Assembly (NCBI GenBank): GCA_043228905.1
Contig: JBHGNT010000015.1
Location: forward strand, 18,290,001 to 18,354,000
Reading direction: 5' to 3'
DNA from: Azolla caroliniana
Lineage: Eukaryota > Polypodiophyta
DNA: 64,000 nucleotides
Of the stretch, positions 31,186-42,894 are shown in pieces. The notes under the pieces were generated by a model that saw only the letters and a program-made list of their open reading frames with translations, ran no database searches and was not told the origin of the DNA. The position numbers and the translations under genes are program-made. Every line of letters starts with the position of its first letter. Position 1 is the stretch's first letter.

Positions 31186-31656
31186 TGTTGTTTGACTAAG
31201 TCGACCTAAGTGGGAAAAGGTGGAAGAAGCGGAAGGAGTGGAGTCAGAATCATCCGTAATGATGAGGACGAAGCATTAAGATGAAGCGTTTTTGAACGCC
31301 TGTAACGGTTCATGCGCTAAGCGTAACCGACCATGACCCTATAAAGGGCATTGAAAACTTGTAAAGGGTAGCGTACATATTTGGGTAATCTCTGAAATAT
31401 AGTCGTACTATCTCTAACTTGTTGTATCTGAGTGTTCTTCTTTACGTATTCTCCGTGTGTAGTAATCACGTAAGCATGTCTGTGTAAAAGCGACGCATTG
31501 TGCGAAGGAGATCAATTGTAGCCATCTCCTGAGGATCCTTTCCCCATACAACGATTTGCGATAGACTGTATATGCTCTCCATTCTCTACACTACAATCTC
31601 CTTGAGCCGTACCCCGAAGGACTGAGGGTAGGTCGTGTTAACCCTAGCCGATAACA
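31186..31656 (+). repeat. G1'-family LTR (3' LTR or solo LTR without matching TSD)
   Basis: 471 bp, TGTTGTTTGAC to GATAACA, aligned end to end with the LTR at 16565-17043 in the same orientation. The bases beside it (CCAGG, TGCAT) do not form a duplication with each other or with the flank of the left LTR. It marks the change from GC-richer retroelement DNA to AT-rich sequence. Confidence 0.8.
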
Positions 31657-32310
31657 TGCATGCATGTTGACATGATGATTTGTTTAAGGGTTTTTGTTAA
31701 AAGACATTCGAGAGGTTGTGTGGCTGACATGGATCAAGCACAAGTGGTTCATTTGCCTCGGATCGAGCCGATACAACCCATTGCAACATTCGACGAAGTT
31801 GCTCCTCTTATAGGTATGTGGATTTGGTCTCGTTGTAATATGTCAATCTTATATAGTTGTGTTCTTATATATATTTGGTGATAGGGCACAGAGATGTGGT
31901 TCACCAAACACGAAGTGGATTCACTTCGGATTCACGTGGACGAGTGGGCAAGAAGGGTACCGGGATTTGCACCTGCTCTCGGTGGCCCCATATTGTAAAT
32001 TTTGGATTGGCTACAAAAGATTTTATAATGGATGTCATGGCCACAGATATTAGACCTTGGTTGTCATATAATGGATATTATGTATACCACAAATATTTTA
32101 AATATCGTCCTATTATTTGTACCGGAGTGGATGTTGTACATGTGGTATTACATTTTGTTACAGACGGATGTTGTAATATGGTCACCACTTTTTGCATAGC
32201 GAGTAGTGACTCGTTGTATATCGAAAATTACCGATTAATGGAAATGTTGTTTATCTTAGAAATCTTGGTAATCTCAAGTGTTGGACTCATGCCCCTAAAG
32301 CTGTTTTAGA
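31657..32310 (+). other. Unrecognised ORF-like segment
   Basis: An ATG at 31729 begins MDQAQVVHLPRIEPIQPIAT. A possible GT-AG intron (31815-31884) would join it to a frame running to 32309 that contains GFTSDSRGRVGKKG and ATDIRPWLSYNGYYVYHKYF. I recognise no family. It may be a decayed transposon accessory gene. Confidence 0.25.
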
Positions 32311-32470
32311 TTCAACAATATGTTGTTTTCTCACTCATAGTGTGATTTGTGTCTTCTGTATTTCAAAGATATCATGTTGTTTTCACACATATGTTTTAGC
32401 TTCAAAGCTATGTTGTTTTCTTAGTCATAGTTGATTTGTGTATATTGTTTTCAAAGATCTCTTAAAAACC

Positions 32471-32795
32471 CTCTTAAAATACATCTCTTCTCATAAACAG
32501 GTTGCCCACCTGTTTTGATATGGTCACCCAACCTATCAAACAGGTCTCCCAACCCTCTTAAAAAACATCTCTTCTCATAAATAGGTTGTCCAACCTGTTT
32601 TAATATGGTCACCCAACCTATCAAACAGATCACCTTATTGTATAAATCGTCTCCCAACCCTCTTAAAAAACATCTTTTCATAAACAAGTTGCCCAACTTG
32701 TATTAATATGGTCACCCAACCTATTAAACAGGTCTCCCAACCCTCTTCAAAAACATCTCTTCTAATAAACAAGTCGCCTAACCTGTTTAAAAAAG
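32471..32795 (+). repeat. Minisatellite, unit ~84-104 bp, about 3.6 copies
   Basis: Units start CCTCTTAAAA at 32471, 32555 and 32659, and CCTCTTCAAA at 32742. Each contains TATGGTCACCCAACCTAT and a CAGGTTG.CC.ACCTG inverted repeat. The second unit has a 20-bp insert. Confidence 0.85.
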
Positions 32796-33790
32796 AAATG
32801 ACCAGAAAATGGTCATATTAAGCAATAAATTAATCACATTTTAAGTCATATTAATCCCTAAACCCCCTCTTCATAATCACAGTTGATTCATCCTCCAATT
32901 AATTATAGAGGCACACTTGATTCATATCTTAATCATACTCTAGCTAATTACATCAAATCAGTCTTAAATTTTCAAGTAATCACATTTTGTTATTTGATTA
33001 TCTGATTTTGCAAGTATGCCATATGTTGATTTATGTTTTAAGTTTTATGTTTCAAGTATGTCATATGTTGATTTATGTTTTAAGTTTTATGTTTCACGTA
33101 TGTTATATGTTGATTTATGTTTCAAATATGTCATAGTTGAATTTGTATTCATTTGCATGTAACAACCGAGTACAATATTGACTAGATCGATGAAATATGA
33201 AAATAAGAAATATGGTAGAACTGTTTCCACTAACATATTCCACTAAGTGAAATATGGTAGAACTGTTTCCATTACATTCCTAAACCCTAAACCCTAATGT
33301 AGAATTGTTTCCATTACTTTCCTTTAGTCTAGTGAATTATTGTTTTTTTGAAACATCATTTGAACCTTATGTGTAATGGTGGTTTGATTTGAAACATATT
33401 TCATTATTATAGTAAGTTGATTTTGCATTTGTATTTTTGTTGAAAACTATATAATCTAAGAAAAAGGTGCACTAGAAAGAAATGTCGTATTGTCATTAAT
33501 ATACATGCAAGCATCAAATTCCTAAACCAAATGTCCAAACCCTAAAAAAGAAAGAAGTTGAAAAAGAAGAAAACTTAAATGGTATCAAAATTGACCAATA
33601 AGCAAAATAAACCCTACTCTCAATAAGAGAGGAAAACATATTTGAACCTTGCACCTATTAACCAAAAATAATGACTCTAACCATTAAACGATTATATTAT
33701 AACAAAATTTTTGTTAAGTACTTTATTTATTGTTCTAAAATAGCTGGGCAGTTGGGTGACCAAGGACTCAGAGTTGGACGACCTCTGATA
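32796..33790. other. AT-rich intergenic sequence with a small tandem repeat
   Basis: Holds about three copies of a ~48-bp unit (33010-33130: ATATGTTGATTTATGTTTTA, AGTTTTATGTTTC) and two and a half CCCTAAA motifs near 33280-33298. No gene seen. Confidence 0.6.
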
Positions 33791-33799
33791 GATTTCTTT

Positions 33800-33955
33800 T
33801 TCCGCGCATTCTTTCTTATCCAAATTCGAACGATGCAGATCGCACACACCTTCCTCTGAGCAACCTACACTGTCTGTGGCCGCGATTCCCTCACCAGCCC
33901 TATTTATGATTTGGTATAAAATAGCCACGAGCTGTGTGTTATGTATGTATGTATG
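33800..33955 (+). repeat. MULE-type terminal sequence, divergent right end
   Basis: Contains GCGATTCCCTCAC followed by GCCCT, a CACGAG block and TTATGTATG in the same order as the MULE right ends at about 41690 and 43080, plus ACGATGCAGATCGCAC shared with the inverted left end near 35210. It is back to back with that left end. Confidence 0.6.
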
Positions 33956-34058
33956 TAGAGTCTACTTATGATGCCAACCTTGTTTGTTTGTTTGTATGTA
34001 TGTATGTATGTATGTATGTATGTATGTATGTATGTATGTATGTATGTATGTATGTATG

Positions 34059-34121
<63 letters not shown>

Positions 34122-34143
34122 ATGTATGTATGTATGTATGTAT
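33943..34143 (+). repeat. Compound (TATG)n-(TATC)n microsatellite
   Basis: About 60 bp of TATG, then about 60 bp of TATC, then TATG again. It is interrupted near its left end by TAGAG and then TCTACTTATGATGCCAACC. The four-base unit keeps a frame open over three units, which gives false peptides of Met-Tyr-Val-Cys type. Confidence 0.95.
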
Positions 34144-34169
34144 CAATGTTTATGTATATATGTATCTTA

Positions 34170-34930
34170 TGTTTCTCAAGATCACCTTGTAGGAACACAT
34201 TCTTTACATCCATCTGATGTAAGTGCCACCCCTTCGCCGTAGTTACGACTAGTAGAACACGCAGGGTAGCCATCTTCGCGACAGGCGCGAAGGTCTCGTT
34301 GTAGTCCACGCCATGCTTCTGCGCGTAGCCTTTCGCCACTAAGCGGGCCTTGTATCGGTTGACTGAGTCGTCGGTATTGTATTTCACTTTATACACCCAC
34401 CTACATCCGATCAGCATTACACCCTTCGGTGCGTCAACTAGGTCCCAGGTTTCATTCTCTACCAATGCACGCATCTCTTCCTCCATCGCGGCACGCCAGT
34501 TCACGTCTTTCGCCGCTTTGGCGTAGCTCTCCGGCTCACGCACTTCCGCCACTCGTGTCATGTACCGCGTAATGGTGCGCCATGTACTCATTATACCCGT
34601 ATCTCTTTACAAGGTTCTTGAGGCGGGTAGATCGGCATAATTCGTGATTACCCGATTTCACGACCTCTTCCATGGAGGTTCCTTTTCAATTTGCACGTAG
34701 TCAGACTCGCTCCGATCTGACTCGACACTACCGAAGTCGTATTCCGGCATTTTCTTCTTGCCCTTCTCTTTACACGTAAACCGTCTCCTTGGTTCTTTAC
34801 GCAGGGACATCACGGCCGAGTCTCAACTACTCGCCGTCTCTTCAATAGGTTGGTCATTTCGGCTCAACCCTTCATTCAGCCCACTTAGCCGAAATGAGAT
34901 CGAACTCTCTCTCAGAGCTCCGATTTCTTC
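34170..34930 (-). pseudogene. Copia reverse-transcriptase fragment
   Basis: Minus-strand frame 34591-34170: DVNWRAAMEEEMRALVENET, WVYKVKYNTDDSVNRYKARL, KHGVDYNETFAPVAKM and QMDVKNVFLQGDLEKH, the first part of RVT_2. Upstream to 34930 the linker is readable with stops. It ends inside TATG repeat. It differs from C1 and C2, so it is a third copia family. It is bracketed by direct repeats with the TCTACTTATGATGCCAACC motif. Confidence 0.8.
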
Positions 34931-34933
34931 ATC

Positions 34934-35110
34934 GTGTATATATGTTGTATGTATGTATGTATGTATGTAGAGTCTACTTATGATGCCAACCTTGTATGTA
35001 TGTATGTATGTGTATGTGTATGTATATGTATGTATCTATGTATATGTATATATGTATATATGTATATATGTATATATGTATATATGTATATATGTATGTT
35101 ATGTTATGTT
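34934..35110 (+). repeat. TATG/TATA microsatellite with the TCTACTTATGATGCCAACC motif
   Basis: TATG units, the motif at 34970-34988, then TATG, TGTATG, ATATGT and TTATG units up to the MULE left end. Confidence 0.9.
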
Positions 35111-35269
35111 ATCGATGTGTCTAACTCCTACCAAATATTTATGAGGGCAAGTGAGGGAATCGCAGAGAGGGACGGTGCAGGTCGCTAGATGAGAGCGCGT
35201 GCGATCTGCATCGTCCAATGTGGATGAAGAAAAAGTGTGCCATCAGAAGTTCTCTTTTTGGGGAGCCCA

Positions 35270-35370
35270 TCTCACTAAAGGAGCCTGAGTCATTGTGAAA
35301 AGGAGTCCGACTCATTGTGAAAAGGATCCCGACTCTGTGAAAAGGAGCCCGACTCATTAGTTTGTGATGA
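35270..35370 (+). repeat. Left subterminal motif array
   Basis: Five variants of GGAGCCCGACTC (such as GGAGCCTGAGTC, GGAGTCCGACTC, GGATCCCGACTC), spaced 20-25 bp with TGTGAAAA spacers. Possible transposase binding sites, by analogy with subterminal repeats of other DNA transposons. Confidence 0.7.
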
Positions 35371-35809
35371 GTATAAAAACCCATATACCTGTCATTTTTG
35401 CCTATTTTCAAATAGGAAGCCAGAGGTTTAGGGTTTAGGCATCTTCAGCAAGGCGCACCACATGTTGTCCTGTTGTCCGCGAGCACCTGTTGTCCTGTTG
35501 TCCAGAGGTATGTATCACCAAACTTTGTGGAGGTTATACCTTTGAGTTTTTGTGTTTGAAATCCTATTTTCCTCGCAACTGGAATCCATATTATTATTGA
35601 CCTCCACTGCATGCTAGAGTAAAAATCTTGATAAGATAATATGGAATCATATTTAGAATCTTGATAAGATAATATGGAATCCATATTAATATGAAACAGA
35701 GTGAGAAGAAAAAAGACCTAAACCTTCAATCATGTACTACTTGGGTGGGTTGCACAAATGTGAGTTGCACAAATTGGTGGTTTTTGAAGATGGCATGTGT
35801 TTTGTACAG

Positions 35810-37497
35810 ATGGCTAGTCGGTCCAAGACCTTCATAGACTTTGATGCGGATTGGGTGAAACAATACCCTATGAAGGGAGGTATGGCCTGAATCATTTCTC
35901 AACTATATATTGTGTATGAATAGTGATGTTTGTGTGCTAACTTGAATGATGGTTTAGGGTTTTTGTAAGAAAGGGTGCTAGGTGCCCCAAATCCAACGAT
36001 ATGGATGCTGAAAACATCATTACTGAAGACTCGAACATGGATATGAACCCCATACATTATGTGGGGCCAGGTGTTGAAGATATCAAACTAAATGGTGAGC
36101 TGATGTACTTTCTTGTAATCATTATTGAACTAAGTATATAGTGGGTTTTTCTAATGCAAATGTCACACCATTGTTGTAGTGGACCCTATGTCCCTCTTCA
36201 AGTGTAGAAGAAACTCGACAGGTATCAAATGTCGCACATGTATCATTGGATATTCATGTAGAAAAGAGGTACGATGGTTTTGCAAAAAAGCTGACATGGA
36301 GGCTCACTTATATAAGGCACATGGCATCCGTGTAATACTGCCTCAGGGGCTAAAAATAGAAGAAGAAGAGCAATCGACCTCCATGTGGGGCACAACCACG
36401 TCATTCTTCAACCACTACGAAAGACAACGATCAATACAACGTTTTTTGGATCCGGAGCTAAAGTACAACAGATCACGCCAATCACACATGAGGAAGTTGA
36501 GGACAAGAGCGATTAAAATCTTCAAAGACACTCTAGACACACTTCGAACATCCAAGGAGGCCGATTTCATTGCCCAATTCGTCAGCCAAGAGATGGCCAG
36601 GTATGACGGGGGGAAGGAGCATAGGATGGCAAATTTGAAGTTCAAGATTGCGGTTGCGTCTGAAACTTATGTAAGTATGGTTTATCATTATGTGTGCATC
36701 TTATGTGAGTCTAAATCTAGTGTGTGAATGATTATGTGTGCAGCTTATGTGAGTCTAAATTTAGTGTGTGAATGATTGTGTGAATCTTATGTATGAATTT
36801 CAGTGTAAGAATCATGGGCTTCCAATGCCAGAAGATGAGGCACATGTCGAGATCAATGGTGATCAAGACCAACTGTCAAAATCAACAACCTGACAACCAA
36901 GGAGGCCTAAAATCTGGTAAATTGTCGTTCATTACATCATCTGACACAGATGAGGGTGCAGACATTGGGATTGTCTTTGTTGGTCCTGGGACAATCACGA
37001 AAACATGGGATAACACAACAAAAAATAAGTTCACTAGGTATGCCGTTATGGTGGGGGCATGAGATCAATAGTTAACTTCATGTTTTTTTTGTAGTTACTA
37101 ATCAGGCCTAATAAACAGATTTCAGGTGGCTTGTCGACTACTAGATCTAGCAGTCTTTTTGACGGAGGTAGAACTATGTTCGTTGTGCATTGTCGGGGAG
37201 ATGGCATCCACATGGATGATGACCCTCTTCCACTTATGGATGGAGTACTTGCTGCCCCCCCGCCCCCCCCCCCCCCCCCCCCACCCCCCGAAATCAACAA
37301 GCGGTTTCATATTGTGGATCCACTATGGGTACAACTAGGAGGCCAAAGTGATAAGGTAGAAGACATACTCACTCGGGTCCCTGAACATGAATATGTCTTC
37401 ATTCCAATATTGCACTCAGGGCATTGGGTGCTTTGGATGAAGACGCGACAGACTCCTACAAGTGAGGAGCCCAATTGTTTTTTTTTATCCACTAAAT
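35810..37497 (+). pseudogene. Spliced zinc-finger / Ulp1-like gene of the MULE (degenerate)
   Basis: Exon-like parts: 35810-35880 (MASRSKTFIDFDADWVKQYP), 35965-36091 (KSNDMDAENIITEDSNMDMN), 36180-36670, 36804-37038, and about 37125-37497. The third carries CRTC and later FCKKADMEAHLYKAH (C2H2-like finger, H-x4-H) and a basic helix-rich stretch. The last reads RFHIVDPLWVQLGG, then EYVFIPILHSGHWVLWM, the pattern around the catalytic His of Ulp1/C48 SUMO proteases. Asp and Cys of the triad are absent because the frame stops at 37497. A stop after KSTT (about 36890) and a C/P-rich run (37255-37290) show decay. Ulp1 domains are known in plant MULEs (Kaonashi type). Splicing of exon 1 is unresolved. 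Confidence 0.45.
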
Positions 37498-37596
37498 AAT
37501 CATCCGACTACCAGCATGAAGACATTGGGTTATTTGGTTGTACGACATATCTCTAGCGCCACACACGACCATTGCATCATCAACAATGAGCGGTTT

Positions 37597-38012
37597 TGAA
37601 TCTCATTTTGGTTGTATATGACTCAATGTGGACTCTATCTGAATCTCATTTTGTAATATCAAATCAATATTTGAATCTCATTTTGGTTGTATATGACTCA
37701 ATTTGATGAACATTCTAGTTGTGACACTTATTATTTGAATCTCATTTTGGTTGTGAGTCTTATTATTTGAATCTCATTCTGGTTGTATATGATTTGACAA
37801 TTTGAATCTCATTCTGGTTAGTGTGTGACTCAATGTGAATCTTATTCAAAAGCAATGTACAATAATGCAGTACTAGTCAATAATGGAGAAGGTATCAAAA
37901 ACAATGTACAATAATGCAATACTAGTCAATAATGGAAAAGGTGGACAAAGCAATGTACAATAATGCAATACTAGTCAATAATCGAGAAGGTAGACAAAGC
38001 AATGTACAACAA
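37597..38012 (+). repeat. Two tandem-repeat arrays
   Basis: 37597-37840: about six variants of TTTGAATCTCATTTTGGTTG with TATATGACTCAAT. 37850-38012: three copies of a ~54-bp unit with CAATGTACAATAATGCA and ACTAGTCAATAAT. No coding role seen. Confidence 0.85.
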
Positions 38013-38027
38013 TGTTATAGGAGGGAG

Positions 38028-38085
38028 CTCGACTAATTAATGAGGAGCCCAACTCAATAATGAGGAGCCCGATTCATTAATAGTC
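38028..38085 (+). repeat. Middle motif array
   Basis: GGAGCTCGACTA, GGAGCCCAACTC and GGAGCCCGATTC, about 20 bp apart, in the orientation of the left subterminal array. It may be the left subterminal zone of a separate transposase-carrying element. Confidence 0.55.
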
Positions 38086-38439
38086 AAGTGCCCAACTACG
38101 TGTAATGATGGCGTTTCAACGATCATACTAATGACTACACTAAATTGATTCAGCAAATTCAGTAGCATGCACTAAGAGATAGACTCATTCACTAAGGGTT
38201 GAACTCATTCCCTTCCTTAACAATCTATTAATCACTCGCACTCATTTCATTCACCTGCATTCTCGATCGTTCACTAATAGCCCTAAACATTCTCGAACTA
38301 AATCATTGAAGAAGAGCTGAAATAATCCGCTCCATTCATGTGAATTATTTGAATTCATTCACTTCATTCATTCGCATAATCTCTCACATTCACTTCATTC
38401 ACCTCAATCACTGGCATTCTCGATCATATTGTATTTGCT

Positions 38440-40854
38440 ATGGAGAGAACAATGCATCATGGTGTCTTTGCCATGTCAGAAGATGAATTGGAGGATATGT
38501 CATGGTCGTCCAATGCATTGTTTGTATCTGAGGACGAATTGGAGATTCCTTTTGAGTCATTCGATTCCGATCGTGAGGATGAGGCGGTCGATCCCATCAT
38601 GTATTGTTCCCCTAGGGATTTTGCATTTTCAAGAGGTACGTATAATTTGATGGTTAAAGTTTTATTGGGACAAGTTAAGGCAACATTGGAAGCATTATGT
38701 GATGTCGCAAGGGATGCACCTCTTTCACTTCATGCATGGAGGCACATGAAGAGTCGTCTCATACTCGGGAATGAGAGTGCAATTTACCTTAAAGCATCAC
38801 CTAATCTTCAAGTATTATACGTCGAGAAATGGAGGGATGTAGTATTAGCGTCACATGGTGACACATCCCATCACACGTTTTCAAAGACTCTTAAAGAGTT
38901 AAAGGTAGTTTATGCGACTGATGTACGTGATTATGGCATCACACCGGGGTACGTAAAAGCACTCATTACAAGTTGTGGTTGCTAAATGGTATCTAAGGTC
39001 AACTCGATAGCAAGGTTTGGTATCGGTTCTTTATGATACCAAAGGAGGTCCATAACATGGCAAATAGGTTAAAAATCGGGAGTGCCATGACTAAGGTTGA
39101 TTGGGCTTTGATGAGCAAGATGCCTATGCACTCCGAGATCTTGGGAAAGTGGCTCATGTTCAACCCTACCTGCCTGGTGAACCAGGATCTCCCGCCAAAC
39201 AACCATTTATCTTGATACTTCAAGATCAATGGATGTTGGAAATGTGTGAGCAGTTGACCCTAAAAAACTCTTGGGCAATCGACTTGACATTTAAAACAAA
39301 CCAATTCAAGCTACCAACGCCATGGGAATTGGGATCCCGTTATGGTACATGCTTTGTAGTTCTAATAAGGGCTCAAACCATGAGCAAGTTGCAAAAGAAT
39401 CTTGTTTGAGATTCCTATTCACAAGGATGCCCACGATGAGGCCAAATGCAATAGTGATTGATAAATGTTGGACATCATATAATGCCATAACTAATGTGGT
39501 TGCAATAGACCGTCAATCTTGGATTGTTGTAAATGGGCAACAGTCGCAAACACATTGTCGACTTTTGTTGTGTCAGTTTCACACCAAAAAGTCATGGGTG
39601 GACAACTTGTTGCCAAAAGTAAGTGCAACTGAGAGAAGCCATCTTTATCAACGAATGTGCCAACTGATGCAATGCATTACTGAATCCTCATTCAATGCGA
39701 TGTGTGAGGAGTTGTAGAATATGTAGACAAGCCCGGTGTTTGGCAATATATAGAAGGAAGATGGTGTGGTTTGACATGTGTGTGGAGGAAACTCTAGCCC
39801 CCAAGTTTGGTAGAATGTTCAACTATGGACACGTTGACACTACCAATATTGTGGAAAGACATTGGCAGTTTATCAAGTATACTGCCTTGAGAGGAAGAAT
39901 AAACCGATCAATTACTGACCTTCTGCATGTCTTAATCGGGGATAGTGAAATTGGCACTTGCATAGGAGGAACGGTAATAGAGTGGTACAAGCAACGACAA
40001 GAAATATGTGAGAGTGGTCGGTTTGCACCCCATGCGAATTGTAGGGATCAAAGGTCCCAACTTAAAGAAGCGGAGAGAATATTGGAAAGGTATGTCGACG
40101 ATACTTCTACAATGGAAATTGTCGACGAGGCCCGATATTGGTTTAGAATCTTGAGCATGACGACTCCCACTCTATGGTATAATGTCTCACTCCAATGCTC
40201 ATATTGTGATTGCCAAGACATTGCGAGTAAATGTAAGCATTTACTCGGTATCCGAATGATTATTGAGAGGCATATGCCACATTTATGTGGCTCGTTTCCT
40301 TTTATAGATCACGCGACCCAAATGCGAATGGACCATAATACAGAAATAGAAATGGAGGCAGAGGTAGAACGAGTCGAGGAGACAAACCCCACAACATCCG
40401 AGATTTAATCATTCAAGTCCAAAATACAAACGGTCGTGAAAGCACTTCAATGTCTCGGGCAAGGGTTAGGAACCTTCGACCGTGCAACTATTGTCAAAGG
40501 TATACAAACATTGGAAGATGTGGCTGAGAAGGTGTATCGTGTTGGTGCACCAAAATCAACCAATGAAGAAGATGGCAGATCAATAAGTCGCAACCAACAA
40601 ATCGGTGCCAAAAGAAGTGCAACAATAGACATCTCGCATGAACTTATTGGCAGCTCCCCAAACACTTCCAAATCCCACTCTGAAAAACTACAATGAGGTG
40701 CAAGTCGGGGTAGGGGGCGATTGCCAATATATGACCATGAGAAGGTTGGGTGTTTGCGTTGCGATGGCTTGACCTTGACTTCAAGGGACTCAAATGTTAC
40801 ATGTTGTAAAAATTGTGGTTGCATCTTACAATCATCCCGACATGAGCCATAATC
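38440..40854 (+). pseudogene. MULE transposase (DDE, SWIM finger, zinc ribbon), frameshifted
   Basis: An acidic N-terminal frame (38440-38985, MSEDELEDMSWSS) is followed by the catalytic domain in shifted frames: FILILQDQWMLEMCEQL and SWAIDLTFKTNQFKLP (Asp ~39281), AIVIDKCWTSYNAI (Asp ~39460), LLLCQFHTKKSW, and HVDTTNIVERHWQFIKYT (Glu ~39854). The SWIM finger is CDC...CKH within CSYCDCQDIASKCKHLLG (~40196-40249). After a TAA at 40406-40408 the end carries a zinc ribbon (CLRCDG ... CCKNCGC) beyond a further TGA. The enzyme would cut and join transposon ends in the nucleus. Frame changes near 38985-39100, 39310 and 39716 disable it. Confidence 0.75.
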
Positions 40855-40917
40855 TTAATATGTAACGTGTATATTCATATTTCATTTTAGGGTTGTCAAC
40901 ATTTGACGTTTTAATAT

Positions 40918-41368
40918 TGTTGAGAGATCAAGCTCAACTAGAGTTAGTTCGTTAGTCAACAATGTAACTTCGTAGTTACCTAGATAGAATCTAGTTAGAA
41001 GTGTTGACTATAACGCCTTAAGTAGGACCTTGTACTTAAGTGGGATATTCTAGATTCTCCACTCCCAAGTACATTTAATATAGGACTTACACCTTTGTAC
41101 CTACATTATCCTCACACATGTGCACCCTTGTACATGAGATCTATATATACCTCATTGTAGGTATTTTTGTATTTGATGATGATAAAGCTAATGCTAATTT
41201 AATATAGTCACTCATCCCCCATCTTGTGTTGTTCATAAGTCTCTCTCTCTCTCTCTCTCTTCCTTTCACACACATACACGCACATATCACATAATCTTCC
41301 GCTTATCAACTAATCACATAATTAGGTACTAATTAACCCTTGCTTAATTACTTACCTAATTCTTAACA
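40918..41368 (+). repeat. Solo LTR with TSD AATAT (third copia/gypsy family)
   Basis: 451 bp, TGTTGAGAGATC to TTCTTAACA, flanked by AATAT (40913-40917, 41369-41373). The duplicated MULE copy has the uninterrupted site (GTTTTAATATTTTATG, about 42769), which proves both ends. It contains a TATA box (ATCTATATATACC, about 41140) and a CT tract (41239-41260). Confidence 0.95.
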
Positions 41369-41489
41369 AATATTTTATGTAAGACTTGTTATTTGAATCT
41401 TTATGTTTTTTTGAGAAATTTTATGATCATTTTCATGGCAAATATTTGTTGTACACTTACCATTTTTTGGAGTTTTTTATGTTTGTTTT

Positions 41490-41672
41490 TAAGTCGGGCT
41501 CCTGATGACAAAGGTTGTCAAATAGCGGGGCTCCTTTTGACAGAGTTGGGCTCCTTACTTATGTTGTCAGACAACGGGGCTCCTTCTGATAGAGTTGGGC
41601 TCCTGTTTATAGAGGTTGTTTGACAACGGGGCTCCTTTTGACAGAGTCGGGCTCCTGGTGACAGACGCTGTC
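41490..41672 (+). repeat. Right subterminal motif array, copy 1
   Basis: Alternating GTCGGGCTCC / GTTGGGCTCC and GCGGGGCTCC variants about every 25-40 bp with TTTTGACAGAG spacers. These are reverse complements of the left array motif. Confidence 0.75.
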
Positions 41673-41689
41673 AGCTTTTTATCCATCTT

Positions 41690-41903
41690 GGACGGTGGAG
41701 ATCGAACGCGCCATCAGCGGTGCGACTTGGACCGTCCCTCTCCGTGATTCCCTCACTTGCCCTCTTAAAATATTTGGAGTCACGAGCTTATGTTATGTAT
41801 GTATGTATGTATGTATGTATGTATGTATGTATGTATGTATGTATGTATGTGATGTATGTATGTATGTAGAGTCTACTTATGATACCAACCAAGTAAGTTG
41901 AAC
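41690..41903 (+). repeat. MULE right terminal repeat plus TATG microsatellite, copy 1
   Basis: GGACGGTGGAGATCGAACGC, then GCGACTTGGACCGTCCCTCT, GATTCCCTCACTTGCCCTCT, AAAATATTTGGAGTCACGAG, a TATG tract (41793-41866) and the TCTACTTATGATACCAACC motif. Inverse counterpart at 35110-35225. Confidence 0.7.
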
Positions 41904-42711
41904 CCTGTGCGAATTGTAGGGATCAAAGGTCCCGACTTAAAGAAGCGGAGAGAATATTGGAAAGGTATGTCGATGATACTTCTACAATGGAAATTGTCGA
42001 CGAGGCCCGATATTAGTTTAGAATCTTGAGCATGACGACTCCCACTCTATGGTATAATGTCTCACTCCAATGCTCATATTGTGATTGCCAAGACATTGCG
42101 CGTAAATGTAAGCATTTACTCAGTATCCGAATGATTATTGAGAGGCATATGCCACATTTATGTGGCTCGTTGCCTTTTATAGATCACGTGACCCAAATGC
42201 GAATGGACCTAGAAATGGAGGCAGAGGTAGAACGAGTCGAGGAGACAAACCCCACAACATCCGAGATTGAATCATTCAAGTCCAAAATACAAACGGTCGT
42301 GAAAGCACTTCAATGTCTCGAGCAAGGGTTAGGAACCTTCAACTGTGCAACTATTGTCGAAGGTATACAAACATTGGAAGATGTGGCTAAGAAGGTGTAT
42401 CGCGTTAGTGCACCAAAATCAACCAATGAAGAAGATGGCAGATCAATAAGTCGCAACCAACAAATCGGTGCCAAAAGAAGTGCAACAATAGACATCTCGC
42501 AAGAACTTATTGGCAGCTCCCCAAACACTTCCAAATCCCACTCCGAAAAACTACAATGAGGTGCAAGTCGGGCTAGGGGATGATTGCCAATATGTGACCA
42601 TGAGAAGGTTTGGTGTTTGTGTTGCAATGGCTTGACCTTGACTTCAAGGAACTCGAATGTTACATGTTGTAAAAATTGTGGTTGCATCTTGCAATCATCC
42701 TGACATGAGCC
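41904..42711 (+). pseudogene. Duplicated transposase C-terminus
   Basis: The SWIM finger (CDCQDIARKCKH) and C-terminal tail are repeated. A TAG replaces the Trp codon seen in copy 1 (near 42015), while the TAA of copy 1 reads GAA here, so the two copies decayed separately. The TGA after KSHSEKLQ is shared and predates the duplication. Confidence 0.85.
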
Positions 42712-42894
42712 ATAATCTTAATATGTAATGTTATATTCATATTTCATTTTAGGGTTGTCAACATTTGATGTTTTAATATTTTATGTAAGACTTGTTATTT
42801 GAATCTTTAGGTTTTTTTGAGAAATTTTATGATCATTTTCATGGCAAATATTTGTTGTACACTTACCATTTTTTGGAGTTTTTGATGTTTGTTT

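Larger units (their letters stand above)
35110..41795 (+). mobile_element. MULE-type DNA transposon region (decayed), two genes
   Basis: The left end (about 35110-35225) and right end (about 41690-41795) form long imperfect inverted repeats, both with GCGATTCCCTCACTTGCCCT on the outward strand and similar outer blocks (AAATATTTGG, AGTTAG). Inside each end lie arrays of GGAGCCCGACTC-like motifs in mirrored orientation. Between them are a zinc-finger/Ulp1-like gene (35810-37497) and a DDE transposase with SWIM finger (38440-40854). A middle motif array (38028-38085) leaves open whether this is one element or two adjacent ones. Exact ends are hidden by TATG repeats. Confidence 0.6.

Noticed and set aside
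32471-32795. CRISPR-like spaced repeats
   Set aside because: Units are contiguous and diverged, with no unique spacers; an ordinary eukaryotic minisatellite.
33280-33298. Telomere-like CCCTAAA repeats
   Set aside because: Only about two and a half units, common by chance in AT-rich plant DNA. No telomere or fusion point is implied.
33934-34242. Open frames rich in Met-Tyr-Val-Cys and Leu-Ser-Ile-Tyr
   Set aside because: Translation of TATG and TATC microsatellites. The same holds at 43208-43480 and 60165-60920 on both strands.
40436-40696. Separate small gene at the end of the MULE transposase
   Set aside because: It is the transposase tail after a premature TAA. The duplicated copy reads through at this position.
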